Shown piece after piece: positions 9,943 to 18,593 of a stretch of DNA of 64,000 bases. The stretch is taken from the NCBI RefSeq assembly GCF_947492645.1, contig NZ_CANLMZ010000001.1:62001-126000 (forward strand), written 5' to 3'. Origin of the DNA: an uncultured Pontibacter sp. GTDB taxonomy: Bacteria > Bacteroidota > Bacteroidia > Cytophagales > Hymenobacteraceae. Position 1 is the first letter of the stretch; each line of letters starts with the position of its first letter. The translations under genes and the position numbers were made by a program. Below the pieces are notes generated by a model. The model saw nothing but the letters and a program-made list of their open reading frames with translations, ran no database searches and was not told where the DNA came from.

Positions 9943-11760
9943 ATGCCAGCAAACGAGAAGCTGAAGGAACAGATATCGCACCTACCCCATAAACCTGGAA
10001 TTTACAAGTTCTTTGATGACAAGGGTATTATATATGTAGGCAAAGCGGTTGATATAAGGAAACGTGTGAGCTCTTACTTCAACCGCTCTGCCCAACACAA
10101 CAAAAAGACACTTAAGCTTATCTCCCAGATAAAGCGCATAGAGTTCACTATAGTTGATACAGAGGCCGATGCTTTTCTGCTGGAAAACAATTTAATAAAG
10201 CAGTATCAGCCTAAGTATAACATTTTGCTTAAAGACGGAAAAACATATCCGTATATAAGCATCCTGAATGAGCGGTTCCCAAGGGTTATAAGCACCCGCA
10301 ACAAGATCAACGATGGCTCCCGCTATTTTGGGCCATACCCTAGCGTTACCACTATGAACGTGGTGTTAGACCTGATCCGGACGCTTTATCCGCTGCGCAC
10401 CTGTACTTACAACCTCTCTCCCGAGAACATTGCTGCTGGAAAATTTAAAGTTTGCCTGGAGTATCACATCGGCAATTGCAAAGGCCCATGCGAAGCTTTA
10501 GAGGATGAGACACAGTACAACCACTACATTTCGCAGATAAAGAATATACTTTCAGGTAACTTATCTGTTGCTAAAAACTACTTTAAAGAGAATATGGCCG
10601 CCGCCGCTGCCGATTATCAGTTTGAGCTGGCGCACCAGTATAAGCAGAAGCTGGATATGCTCGAAGACTTCCAAACAAGGTCTACAGTAGTTAGTAACAC
10701 ACTCACTAACATCGATGTATTCAGCATTACCAGTAACGAGCAATGTGCTTTTCTTAACTACCTGAAGGTGATGAACGGCTCTATTATACTTACACAGTCG
10801 CTGGAGATACAGAAGAAGCTTGAAGAAGAGGATACAGACCTGCTCGCCTCTGTTATCGTGCAGTTGCGCCAGGAGTTTGAAAGTACTTCCCGGGAGATCA
10901 TTACCAACCTTGAAGTAAAATTGCCTCTAGATGGCATCACAGTTTCACAACCACAAATAGGAGATAAGCGGAAACTGGTTAACCTCTCGCTTAAAAATGC
11001 AATGTACCTGCGCAAAGAACGTGAAGGGCGACAGGAAAAAAACAGGGACTTAACCGACCAGCGTGAAATACGTGTGCTGGAGACGCTGAAAAAAGACTTG
11101 CGCCTGACCGAACTCCCGCGCCAAATCGAGTGCTTCGACAATTCAAATTTCCAGGGTGATTATCCGGTGGCCTCCATGGTATGCTTCAAAAACGGCAAAC
11201 CTAGTAAAAAAGACTACCGCCACTTTAACATTAAAACCGTTATAGGAGCCAACGATTTTGAATCAATGTATGAGATTGTGACTCGTAGGTACAAACGCTT
11301 GCTCAACGAGAACCAGCCCTTACCACAGTTAATTATCATTGATGGCGGTAAAGGGCAGCTAAGCATGGCTGTTAAAGCGTTAAAAGACTTGAATATCTAT
11401 GGCAAAATTGCTGTGGTTGGTATCGCGAAAAGGCTGGAGGAAATTTTTTATCCTGGCGATTCGCTTCCTTTGTACATTGATAAAAAGTCGGAGTCCCTTA
11501 AACTGATCCAACGCCTCCGCAATGAAGCTCACCGGTTTGCCATCACCTTTCATCGGAGCAAGCGCGATGCCGGAACTTTAAAGACTGAACTTACTGAAAT
11601 TAAGGGGATTGGTACTACAACAGCAGAAGCTCTGTTGTTAAAGTATAAATCTGTAAAGAAGCTAAAGGAACTCTCTCATCAGGAGCTGGTACAAGAGGTA
11701 GGCAAGGCTAAAGCTGATATCCTTCACTCTTACTTCAGTTCTTCTCAAACGACTTCCTGA
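9943..11760 (+). CDS. uvrC: Excinuclease ABC subunit C
   Basis: The dual-incision endonuclease of nucleotide excision repair (605 aa). The N-terminal GIY-YIG nuclease domain begins PGIYKFFDDKGIIYVGKA, with the 3' incision site. A UvrB-binding segment lies near residues 200-240 (AAADYQFELAHQYKQKLDML). The RNase H-like domain (about 380-540) contains ECFDNSNFQG and IIDGGKGQL with the acidic residues for 5' incision, and a helix-hairpin-helix tail closes the protein (LTEIKGIGTTTAEALL). It is 12 bp after pbp1A and ends before a bidirectional terminator. Cys residues at about 155-175 (CTYN, KVCLEYHIGNCKGPC) may bind a metal cluster, as in other UvrC proteins. Confidence 0.96.
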   Translation: MPANEKLKEQISHLPHKPGIYKFFDDKGIIYVGKAVDIRKRVSSYFNRSAQHNKKTLKLISQIKRIEFTIVDTEADAFLLENNLIKQYQPKYNILLKDGKTYPYISILNERFPRVISTRNKINDGSRYFGPYPSVTTMNVVLDLIRTLYPLRTCTYNLSPENIAAGKFKVCLEYHIGNCKGPCEALEDETQYNHYISQIKNILSGNLSVAKNYFKENMAAAAADYQFELAHQYKQKLDMLEDFQTRSTVVSNTLTNIDVFSITSNEQCAFLNYLKVMNGSIILTQSLEIQKKLEEEDTDLLASVIVQLRQEFESTSREIITNLEVKLPLDGITVSQPQIGDKRKLVNLSLKNAMYLRKEREGRQEKNRDLTDQREIRVLETLKKDLRLTELPRQIECFDNSNFQGDYPVASMVCFKNGKPSKKDYRHFNIKTVIGANDFESMYEIVTRRYKRLLNENQPLPQLIIIDGGKGQLSMAVKALKDLNIYGKIAVVGIAKRLEEIFYPGDSLPLYIDKKSESLKLIQRLRNEAHRFAITFHRSKRDAGTLKTELTEIKGIGTTTAEALLLKYKSVKKLKELSHQELVQEVGKAKADILHSYFSSSQTTS

Positions 11761-11904
11761 TTTTAGCTTCATCTCTATACTGCTATAATAAGCATGATAG
11801 GCTATGATACTCTTGTATAACGCATGGATCCTACGCAAGTATGTTCATACATACTACTGCAGTACTTTTATACTTTACTCTGCTTTTATGAAGTTTTTGG
11901 TTAC

Positions 11905-11937
11905 AAAAAAAGGCGACCTTTTCAGGTCGCCTTTTTT
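11905..11937. terminator. Bidirectional intrinsic terminator between uvrC and gldN
   Basis: A perfect 13-bp stem AAAAAAGGCGACC / GGTCGCCTTTTTT with a TTTTCA loop, so both strands end in a T-run. It closes the porW-pbp1A-uvrC operon on the plus strand and the porP-gldKLMN operon on the minus strand (gldN stop at 11956). Confidence 0.9.
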
Positions 11938-11955
11938 ATTGAGATGTTTTTCTAA

Positions 11956-12813
11956 TTAGTAGCTCCACAAGCTATACTCATACTCAATTAATGCTTCAGC
12001 AGCATTCTGAGCAGCAAGTAAGCCTTTTTTACCAGCTCCATAGATAGACGCTAAGTCGTTATCGCCAGGATTAGAAATTTTGCTTATGTATGAGCTGAAC
12101 AACCACAAGTCAAAAGCATCTGAAAGATTCTTGTGCTGTGCATCATTCTGAGCATTATACCAAATAGCTACATCCGGGTTGTTGCGGAATACTCTTACCA
12201 GATCGCTCATCTTAAAACTTGCCACCGTTTGCTCAAATCCTAATGGGTTAAGCGTTGAAGGCACTTTAAGGCTGATCGTTTGGATGTCGTGATACATGCG
12301 CGAACGCTTTTTATCAAACACAACATTTTCCTTTAACTCCAGCAGGTACAGCTGCTTTGGCAGGTACTCGTTGCTTATAGGAGCAGCGTTACTAGTTGCA
12401 TTAGTACCAAGTGCAGCTCCCCAGCCATCATCTTCCTGCGCGGGCTGGCCAAAACCAGCTGCAATTTCTTCCTCGCTCAGCTGCTCTCCTGATTCTTTCG
12501 GAGTCATGTTCGCTAAAAATTCTTCACGTGTGATAGGTGTGCTTACAGAATCGCTTCTGTAGGCAACCAACTCTCCGCTTTTTACAGCATCGATGATAAC
12601 CTTAGTAATTTCTCTATTCTGAGAGAACATTGGTTTATTCTGCTTCTCACGTAAATCTATCTTGCGCCATACTGTCTTTTTAAACAGTACATCATGCTCT
12701 GGAATAGGTCTGGCTGAAGGATTGCTTGTTGCAGTAGTGGATACCTGCTGTGCCATGGCACCTACAGATAACATAATGCCTGCTGCTACACCTATTACTT
12801 TAACTAATTTCAT
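11956..12813 (-). CDS. gldN: T9SS ring protein GldN/PorN
   Basis: Periplasmic component of the type IX secretion system (285 aa), which with lipoprotein GldK forms the ring attached to the outer membrane. A signal peptide (MKLVKVIGVAAGIMLSVGAMAQ) is followed by the GldN core, recognisable from KKTVWRKIDLREKQNKPMF and AYRSDSVSTPITREEF. It is the last gene of porP-gldK-gldL-gldM-gldN, 20 bp after gldM, and ends at the shared terminator. Length fits PorN/GldN proteins. Confidence 0.94.
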   Translation of the reverse strand: MKLVKVIGVAAGIMLSVGAMAQQVSTTATSNPSARPIPEHDVLFKKTVWRKIDLREKQNKPMFSQNREITKVIIDAVKSGELVAYRSDSVSTPITREEFLANMTPKESGEQLSEEEIAAGFGQPAQEDDGWGAALGTNATSNAAPISNEYLPKQLYLLELKENVVFDKKRSRMYHDIQTISLKVPSTLNPLGFEQTVASFKMSDLVRVFRNNPDVAIWYNAQNDAQHKNLSDAFDLWLFSSYISKISNPGDNDLASIYGAGKKGLLAAQNAAEALIEYEYSLWSY

Positions 12814-12833
12814 ACTCCTTATAATATTCGATT

Positions 12834-14432
12834 TTAATTAAGAGGAACAATAAAGTTTCCGTCTCCTGTTTTTGCATCTACAGCTTCACCTCTGTAATTA
12901 AGGCGTTTCACGTCCACCACTTCTATAACCACTCTATCGCCTTTAGCTGCTTTAGCTGCAAAGTTAGATAAGTTAGCAGTTGGGCCGTTAAATTCGCCTG
13001 ATTCAATTGGTGAGTTGCCTCTTACCAGGTATGCCTTCCACTTTGTTACTCTATAACGTGCTTCGTTAGGTAATAATTGTTTAAAGCCTTCGTCTGCTAC
13101 AGCTTGTATCTCTACTGATCTAATTGATTGAGCAGGAACACCGCGTCTAACATCGATTGGGCGGCCATTTACCAACGGCACAAGCTCTGGCTTAGGCATT
13201 GGTCTTACCTTGAATTTCTCAGCACCAATGGCGTTACCACCGCTGCTAACATTTATAGTAACCTCAGTTGAGTTAGGTATAATCGTTACCATACCCTTTT
13301 TAGCGCCTTTTATAGCTGATCCGCCGCTAGCAGAAAAGCTTGGGTCGTAAATTGCCCCTAACGCAGGAACCTGGATGTTAAGCTCGTTCGCGCAACCAAA
13401 GTATAATGCCTGTACAGCAGCTGACTGCACCTGAATTACTGGCTTAGCTACAATATACTTCTCCTCAACAGGGAAAGTCTTCTCTTCACCGTTCTGGTTG
13501 ATTACGATTGTGCCTTTCCATGTTTGCTCAGAATTACCGTCAGCATCATAGTTAGAAGCAGAAGCAGTAAATTCTACTTGTCCTTTGCCATCTACTACTT
13601 TAACTGGCTTACCATTGTGGTACATAACCGGTGTAATCGCATCAGAAGAAGCAGCTATAAACATATCTGCTTTATACTTTGTACCAGCCGCTACAGTCTT
13701 TGATTCTGCACGGGCCATCGCAAATATCTTCTCAAATTTGATGATATCTGCACCAACCTGCTGCGCTAGTTTCTGTAATGCATCAGCTTCATACTTCAGT
13801 ACTTCGTTTTCTTTCTGAGATAGTACAGCTAATGCTGCTACCAAAGGAGTTTCACCGAAGTTTAACTCAGCAAAGTCTTTATTCTTCTGCGTCTTGTCGT
13901 TTTTTGCTACAACGTCATCCTTACCATCATTCGCTAATTGGTCAGGAGTGTTCGGGTTGTACTGCTTCAGGAACTTAGCATATTTGTTAAGTTTATCCTT
14001 CAGCTCATAAGCTTTACCACTATTCTTATTGGCTGCTCCAATCATCATAATAGCAACCTTATCCTCACCACTTGGGTTAGCGTATTGGTTAGGGTCATCT
14101 TCGCTTCTACCGCCAGTTTTATCAACAAGCTCTTTTCTCAAGCCTCTGATATATTCCACCATTTCTGATGTTTGCTGACGTATCTCCTGTGCGTTTTTTA
14201 GAACACGCGCATCGTTGGCTCTGTTACCACCTTTATCGACTGCGTTCCTAATATTTGATAGAACACTAGCGTTATCTGTTACAGTTTTATCATTCACTCC
14301 CAACAAACTTTCGTCCAGGAACTGAAACTTTAACAGGATAGCCGAGTTCACTTGCAGGGCCAGAAGGGCGGTCAGTACAAGGTACATCATACCGATCATC
14401 TTCTGCCGTGGTGTCTCTTTTCCTCCAGCCAT
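12834..14432 (-). CDS. gldM: T9SS motor protein GldM/PorM
   Basis: Inner-membrane motor/shaft protein of the type IX secretion system (532 aa). It starts MAGGKETPRQKMIGMMYLVL, the hallmark N terminus, with one membrane helix (about residues 10-32) whose charged residues act with GldL in proton-driven rotation. Four periplasmic domains follow, visible as Ig-like beta-rich sequence after residue 220. It lies 52 bp after gldL and 20 bp before gldN. The family is essential for T9SS secretion; gldLM drive gliding in motile members. No anomaly is seen. Confidence 0.95.
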   Translation of the reverse strand: MAGGKETPRQKMIGMMYLVLTALLALQVNSAILLKFQFLDESLLGVNDKTVTDNASVLSNIRNAVDKGGNRANDARVLKNAQEIRQQTSEMVEYIRGLRKELVDKTGGRSEDDPNQYANPSGEDKVAIMMIGAANKNSGKAYELKDKLNKYAKFLKQYNPNTPDQLANDGKDDVVAKNDKTQKNKDFAELNFGETPLVAALAVLSQKENEVLKYEADALQKLAQQVGADIIKFEKIFAMARAESKTVAAGTKYKADMFIAASSDAITPVMYHNGKPVKVVDGKGQVEFTASASNYDADGNSEQTWKGTIVINQNGEEKTFPVEEKYIVAKPVIQVQSAAVQALYFGCANELNIQVPALGAIYDPSFSASGGSAIKGAKKGMVTIIPNSTEVTINVSSGGNAIGAEKFKVRPMPKPELVPLVNGRPIDVRRGVPAQSIRSVEIQAVADEGFKQLLPNEARYRVTKWKAYLVRGNSPIESGEFNGPTANLSNFAAKAAKGDRVVIEVVDVKRLNYRGEAVDAKTGDGNFIVPLN

Positions 14433-14484
14433 TTTATACTATTTTTACTGTTGTTTTCTTGTTGATTTAGAACTTCTGAAAGAA

Positions 14485-15288
14485 TTAGCTACGCATAGCT
14501 GACAGCATGTTGCCATACACCGTGTTTAACGAGTGCAGGTTCTGCGTTAAGCGTGAAACTTCATCCTTAAATTGCTCTGTATCTTTGCTGGCATCAGTTA
14601 AGTTTTCCATGGCCATAGTCAGGTTACCATAGAACTTGTTCATGGCCTTCAGGTGGTTGTTTGCATCCTGAAGTTCCATTTCGTAAACAGCGTTAAGAGC
14701 ACCTAAGTTTCTGGTCATGTCCTGAATCTGGTTGTGGTACTCTTTTGCATCTACTGTAGATCCTGCCATGTGAGATAGTGCCTCAGCAGTAGTAGCATAA
14801 GCTTTGTTCATGTTATCCAGCTGATCTGCTGCTGCTCTTACACGTAGTGTGTAATCCTGCGTTGCTGCAGTTGCCTGACTCATATCTGCTAGCTGAGCAG
14901 TAGTTTCGCTTAGTCTGTTTAAGCCTAATCCAAGGCTGTTGATAGTGTCTGGTGTGATGTCTGCATCACGCATCATATCATCCAATTTTCTTGTTAGAGA
15001 TGCTCCTCCTGATACATTTGCAGTTGCTGGCACTAAGCCCTCTCCTGCATAATCATCAGCTAACTGAGGGTATACTCTAGCCCAATCTGGATCATGTGGT
15101 TGTGGCTGGAAAGCACTTAGGGCAAAGATTACAGCCTCAGTACCCAGACCCACAATTAGCATTATATCCGCACCTGCCCAGTGCTGTATTTTAAATAATG
15201 CTCCGACAATTACGACAGCAGCACCAAGGCCATACACTTTGGGCATTAATACGTCGTATAAAAAGCTGCGACCTTTAGCTTTACTCAT
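14485..15288 (-). CDS. gldL: T9SS motor protein GldL/PorL
   Basis: Inner-membrane stator-like subunit of the T9SS rotary motor (267 aa). Two membrane helices lie near residues 13-34 and 40-60 (LMPKVYGLGAAVVIVGALFK, MLIVGLGTEAVIFALSAFQP); the second contains Glu52, the position of the conserved glutamate implicated in proton flow. The rest is a long cytoplasmic coiled coil with repeated MNKFYGNL/LNTVYGNM-like segments. It is placed between gldK and gldM, as in all core T9SS operons, 75 bp downstream of gldK. Confidence 0.94.
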   Translation of the reverse strand: MSKAKGRSFLYDVLMPKVYGLGAAVVIVGALFKIQHWAGADIMLIVGLGTEAVIFALSAFQPQPHDPDWARVYPQLADDYAGEGLVPATANVSGGASLTRKLDDMMRDADITPDTINSLGLGLNRLSETTAQLADMSQATAATQDYTLRVRAAADQLDNMNKAYATTAEALSHMAGSTVDAKEYHNQIQDMTRNLGALNAVYEMELQDANNHLKAMNKFYGNLTMAMENLTDASKDTEQFKDEVSRLTQNLHSLNTVYGNMLSAMRS

Positions 15289-15363
15289 TTTGTTTTCTAA
15301 TTAATTAAGTGAACGATTGGATTGTTGGGTTTTGGAAATTAGGGTTGTATTAAAAATTTGGTA

Positions 15364-16383
15364 TTATCTGAATTCTCTACCTGAAGATCTACCTAAGTAA
15401 ATCATAGCATTACGGAAACCGATGAATGAACGGGCTGAATCCTGGTATTCGAAGTTACGCGTACCTGTTTCCAGGAAGTAAGCAATGTCTTTCCATGATC
15501 CACCTCTAACAACTTTACGCGGCTCGTTGTCATCATTGTATACTGGGTTCAAATCCCATACTACCGGAACTGAAGCGTCATAATAGGCATCTTCGCACCA
15601 CTCGGCTACGTTACCTGCCATATCATATAAACCAAAGTCGTTCGGGAAGTATTGCGCTACCGGAGCTGTATAAACAAATCCATCGCTGTAATAGTCACCA
15701 CGACCAGGCTTAAAGTTTGCTAATAAACATCCTTTACCGTTACGCAGGTACGGGCCACCCCATGGGAAAACCGACATATCGCGGCCACCACGTGCAGCAT
15801 ACTCCCACTCTGCCTCAGATGGCAAGCGGAACTTTGGCATCGGCGCACGGCCATCCTCTTCGTTTGCCTGGTTCTTCAGCTTAGTTCTCCAATCGCTGAA
15901 GTATTTTGCTGCAAACCAGTCTACACCTACAACCGGGTAGTCATCAAATGCAGGATGTGAAAAATAATATTCCATCAGGGGGTCGCCCATGTGGTATGTA
16001 AAGTCTTTTACCCAAACAGTTGTATCCGGATAAAGCTGAGTCATCACAAACTCTTCTCCTAACACATCTATCGAGTCTTGCACCATTACCTGGATAAACT
16101 GGCGGTACTCATTATTTGTGATTTCGGTCTCATCCATGTAAAAGCCACTAATAGTTACCTGCTTGTTCAGGTTGGCCATAGAAGCTGCTATATCCTGATC
16201 TGCCTGCCCCATGTGGAAAGTACCTCCTGGACAAGGCACCATACCATAAGGTATCTCCTGTGCATTGTAGTCCGGACGGTCATCCACCCCCACAAGGTCA
16301 CCCTGTGGTCCTCTTCTTAGTCCACAGCTTGCAAGCAGTACTACCGCCAAAGCGAAGGAAGACAGCTTAAATAGTTTGTTCAT
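15364..16383 (-). CDS. gldK: T9SS ring lipoprotein GldK/PorK
   Basis: Outer-membrane-linked lipoprotein of the type IX secretion ring (339 aa). I place the start at the ATG at 16383, because it gives a lipoprotein signal MNKLFKLSSFALAVVLLASC; the longer frame to 16470 only adds a Leu/Lys-rich stretch and would swallow the candidate promoter. The body is an FGE-sulfatase-like (formylglycine-generating enzyme fold) domain with LPSEAEWEYAARGG and DMAGNVAEWCEDAYYD, as usual for GldK, which is not an enzyme. It follows porP by 227 bp and has its own -7 box at 16447-16454. Confidence 0.94.
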   Translation of the reverse strand: MNKLFKLSSFALAVVLLASCGLRRGPQGDLVGVDDRPDYNAQEIPYGMVPCPGGTFHMGQADQDIAASMANLNKQVTISGFYMDETEITNNEYRQFIQVMVQDSIDVLGEEFVMTQLYPDTTVWVKDFTYHMGDPLMEYYFSHPAFDDYPVVGVDWFAAKYFSDWRTKLKNQANEEDGRAPMPKFRLPSEAEWEYAARGGRDMSVFPWGGPYLRNGKGCLLANFKPGRGDYYSDGFVYTAPVAQYFPNDFGLYDMAGNVAEWCEDAYYDASVPVVWDLNPVYNDDNEPRKVVRGGSWKDIAYFLETGTRNFEYQDSARSFIGFRNAMIYLGRSSGREFR

Positions 16384-16446
16384 AATGAGTAATAAAAAAG
16401 TAAATTTTTTCAGTAATATTAATTTAGTACACTTTTTCGAGCGTAG

Positions 16447-16454
16447 CAAATATA
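16447..16454 (-). promoter_or_regulatory. Candidate promoter of gldKLMN
   Basis: On the minus strand this reads TATATTTG, an exact TAnnTTTG -7 box and identical to the -7 box of the porP promoter. The -33 position, 19 nt upstream, is TTTT rather than TTTG. A start about 55-60 nt before the gldK ATG would allow gldKLMN expression separate from porP. Confidence 0.55.
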
Positions 16455-16610
16455 AAAGGTTTAACAACAATAAAAAAACAATTCAACTCGACACGTATTT
16501 ATTATTTTTTAACGCCGTAATAAACTGATTATTATTGTACTGTAAACAATTTTTACCCTGTACTTTTTCAAGAAGGGAACTTCACCCTGCAGCTCTTCCT
16601 TATATTTTGT

Positions 16611-17570
16611 CTATCTGGAGAAGTTATAGCGCGGCGTACGTACCGGCGGCTTAAATCTGATTACTGGCTCCGGGAGCCTGTAGTTTACCATAACCTCGTG
16701 CGAAGTTGGGGCCTTAGCCTCGCGGTTAAAGGTAGTAAAATCAAACGCGTAACCCACTCTCAAAGCATTCTCCTGAAATAGTGACAATCCTATTAGCGCA
16801 CTAACAGCTTCTTTGTGCCGATAATTCACTCCGGCCCAATATTTTTCACTATAAATGAATCTGGCGCCTGCATCAAAGGAAAAAGTTTCGGTGTCGTGTT
16901 TCAAAAGTACCGTCGGAGTGGCTACCAGCTCGTTGGAAACTGGCAAATTGTAACCTGCTGTTACATAAATGTGATTCTCTCCCAGGAATTTACCCGTGCC
17001 GGTGTTTGCAGAGTCAGCGAATTCGTATTGCGCTTTCAGAAGATTAGTAACGCCACCTCCTGCATAAAATGTTTCTGATTCGTACCACACTCCTGCACCT
17101 AAATCATACTTTGTGTCGGAGGTATTATATGGTACGCTTGGGTCACCTTCGTCAATCGCCCTATATCTCCCTTTCTTTATATTGTTCAAATTTCCTTGTA
17201 CGCCTAAACCTAGCTTATTGTCTCCGATATTAATATGAAACGAGTAAGAAAGTGCGGCAGAGAGGAAAGTTGTGTTTGCAATTTTATCGCGCATCAGGCT
17301 TATTCCCAACCCGCCATGCAGCAACCTCACAGGCGTGTGCGCTGTCAACAGCAGGGTCTGAGGCGAGCCTCCATCATCAAAGGTTGCATCATACCCCAAC
17401 CATTGGTACCGATATAAAGACATGATTTCTGGCCGATTTGTGATGCCGGCATAAGCCGGGCTGATTTGCATACCGTTAAAACCGTAGTGCGTAAACTGCG
17501 GTTGCTGCTGGGCCCATACCGTAGTCTGGCATATCAGCATAAGCAACAAGACGGGTAGGAGCTTTCTCAT
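16611..17570 (-). CDS. porP: T9SS outer-membrane protein PorP/SprF family
   Basis: A 319-aa outer-membrane beta-barrel of the PorP/SprF family, which anchors T9SS components or cell-surface adhesins to the outer membrane. The signal peptide (about residues 1-20, ending VWAQ) is followed by the diagnostic PQFTHYGFNGMQISPAYAGI. Later segments have alternating strands typical of the barrel (NYRHKEAVSALIGLSLF, LRVGYAFDF). It is the first gene of the porP-gldKLMN operon, matching the gene order known for T9SS core loci. Many Bacteroidota carry several PorP paralogues; this one is tied to the core cluster. Confidence 0.93.
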   Translation of the reverse strand: MRKLLPVLLLMLICQTTVWAQQQPQFTHYGFNGMQISPAYAGITNRPEIMSLYRYQWLGYDATFDDGGSPQTLLLTAHTPVRLLHGGLGISLMRDKIANTTFLSAALSYSFHINIGDNKLGLGVQGNLNNIKKGRYRAIDEGDPSVPYNTSDTKYDLGAGVWYESETFYAGGGVTNLLKAQYEFADSANTGTGKFLGENHIYVTAGYNLPVSNELVATPTVLLKHDTETFSFDAGARFIYSEKYWAGVNYRHKEAVSALIGLSLFQENALRVGYAFDFTTFNREAKAPTSHEVMVNYRLPEPVIRFKPPVRTPRYNFSR

Positions 17571-17623
17571 AGGCAGTTAGCAAGAAGGCAAGATTTTGTA
17601 ACGGTGTACAGGCAGCTTAGGAC

Positions 17624-17654
17624 CAAATATAGTTATTAAACGTTAAAACGCAAA
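17624..17654 (-). promoter_or_regulatory. Promoter of the porP-gldKLMN operon
   Basis: The minus strand reads TTTG, 19 nt, TATATTTG: exact agreement with the Bacteroidota consensus TTTG-N19-TAnnTTTG. The TTTG (-33) is CAAA at 17651-17654 and the -7 box is CAAATATA at 17624-17631 on the plus strand. A start near 17618 leaves a leader of about 48 nt before porP. The -33 box lies within the arm of the hemD terminator. Confidence 0.78.
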
Positions 17655-17692
17655 AGCTAGTACATCGTGATAGATACTAGCTTTTGCGTTTT
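17645..17692 (-). terminator. Terminator of the hemD operon, overlapping the porP promoter
   Basis: An 18-bp perfect inverted repeat (arms from AAAACGCAAAAGC to GCTTTTGCGTTTT) around a 12-nt loop, 40 bp after the hemD stop. The T tract after the stem on the minus strand is short (GCGTTTTAACG). The -33 box of the next operon is part of its distal arm. Confidence 0.7.
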
Positions 17693-17731
17693 ATAGTATG
17701 TAAAACAAAAATAAAAGTTACGTTTAGCCGC

Positions 17732-18538
17732 TTACTTTTTTGCTTCTTGCTTTTGCTGGTTCTGAATGTACACCTCAATAGCGCCCGTCATAGAAGGGGC
17801 ATTCGGCATTGGCGCTTCTATATCCAACTCCAGGCCTGCATCTATAACTGCCTTTGCTGTAGTAGGCCCAAAAGCAGCAATACGGGTATTATTTTGCTTA
17901 AAGTCTGGGAAGTTGATAAACAAGGAGCTTATACCTGACGGACTGAAGAATGCAAGGCAGTCATACGTTACATCATCCAGATCAGATAAGTCGGCTGCAA
18001 CTGTCTTATAGATAATTGCCTCCGAATGCTTGATCTTGTTTGCCTGTAAAAATTCAGGAATATCCTCTTTGCGGATGTTTGAGCATGGAAACAGGAAAGT
18101 CTCGTTCTTATGCTTTTTGATCACCTCGAAAAGGTCCTTAGCTGTTTTCTCGCCTACAAACAACTTGCGCTTGCGCAGCGTTATATACTTCTGAAGATAA
18201 TACGCCGTTTGATCAGAAATACAGAAGTACTTCATGTCTGCAGGCATCTCTATCTTGCTTTCCTGGCAAATTCTGAAAAAATGATCTACTGCATTGCGGC
18301 TAGTAAAGATAATGGCTGTATGCGACAGGATATCCACTTTATCTTTCCTAAACTCTTTAAAAGGTACCGGTTCAACCTCAATGAAAGCTCTGAAGTCAAC
18401 ATCAATGCCATACTTTTCGGCAATGGATAAGTATGGTGAGTTCTCGGTAGTAGGCTGTGGTTGTGTAACCAGAATGCTCTTGATAGGAACCTTGTGTCTT
18501 TCAGGGTTTGCGCTTCCCTTTGCTTTACTCTCAGCCAT
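17732..18538 (-). CDS. hemD: Uroporphyrinogen-III synthase family protein
   Basis: A 268-aa cytoplasmic protein of the HemD family, which closes and inverts hydroxymethylbilane to uroporphyrinogen III in haem synthesis. Family features: KSILVTQPQPT at the start, IIFTSRNAVDHFF near residue 80, and SPSGISSLFINF with FGPTTAKAV in the C-terminal half. Overall identity within this family is low, so the activity is inferred from pattern and phylum-wide context (HemD next to a DUF4271 gene). It is the last gene of a probable operon with MraY-like and DUF4271 genes and ends at the terminator 17645-17692. Confidence 0.85.
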   Translation of the reverse strand: MAESKAKGSANPERHKVPIKSILVTQPQPTTENSPYLSIAEKYGIDVDFRAFIEVEPVPFKEFRKDKVDILSHTAIIFTSRNAVDHFFRICQESKIEMPADMKYFCISDQTAYYLQKYITLRKRKLFVGEKTAKDLFEVIKKHKNETFLFPCSNIRKEDIPEFLQANKIKHSEAIIYKTVAADLSDLDDVTYDCLAFFSPSGISSLFINFPDFKQNNTRIAAFGPTTAKAVIDAGLELDIEAPMPNAPSMTGAIEVYIQNQQKQEAKK

Positions 18539-18593
18539 ATAATAAATGCGGTTATTTATACTTTCACCTGCTTAACTGCCGCAAATTGTGCTT

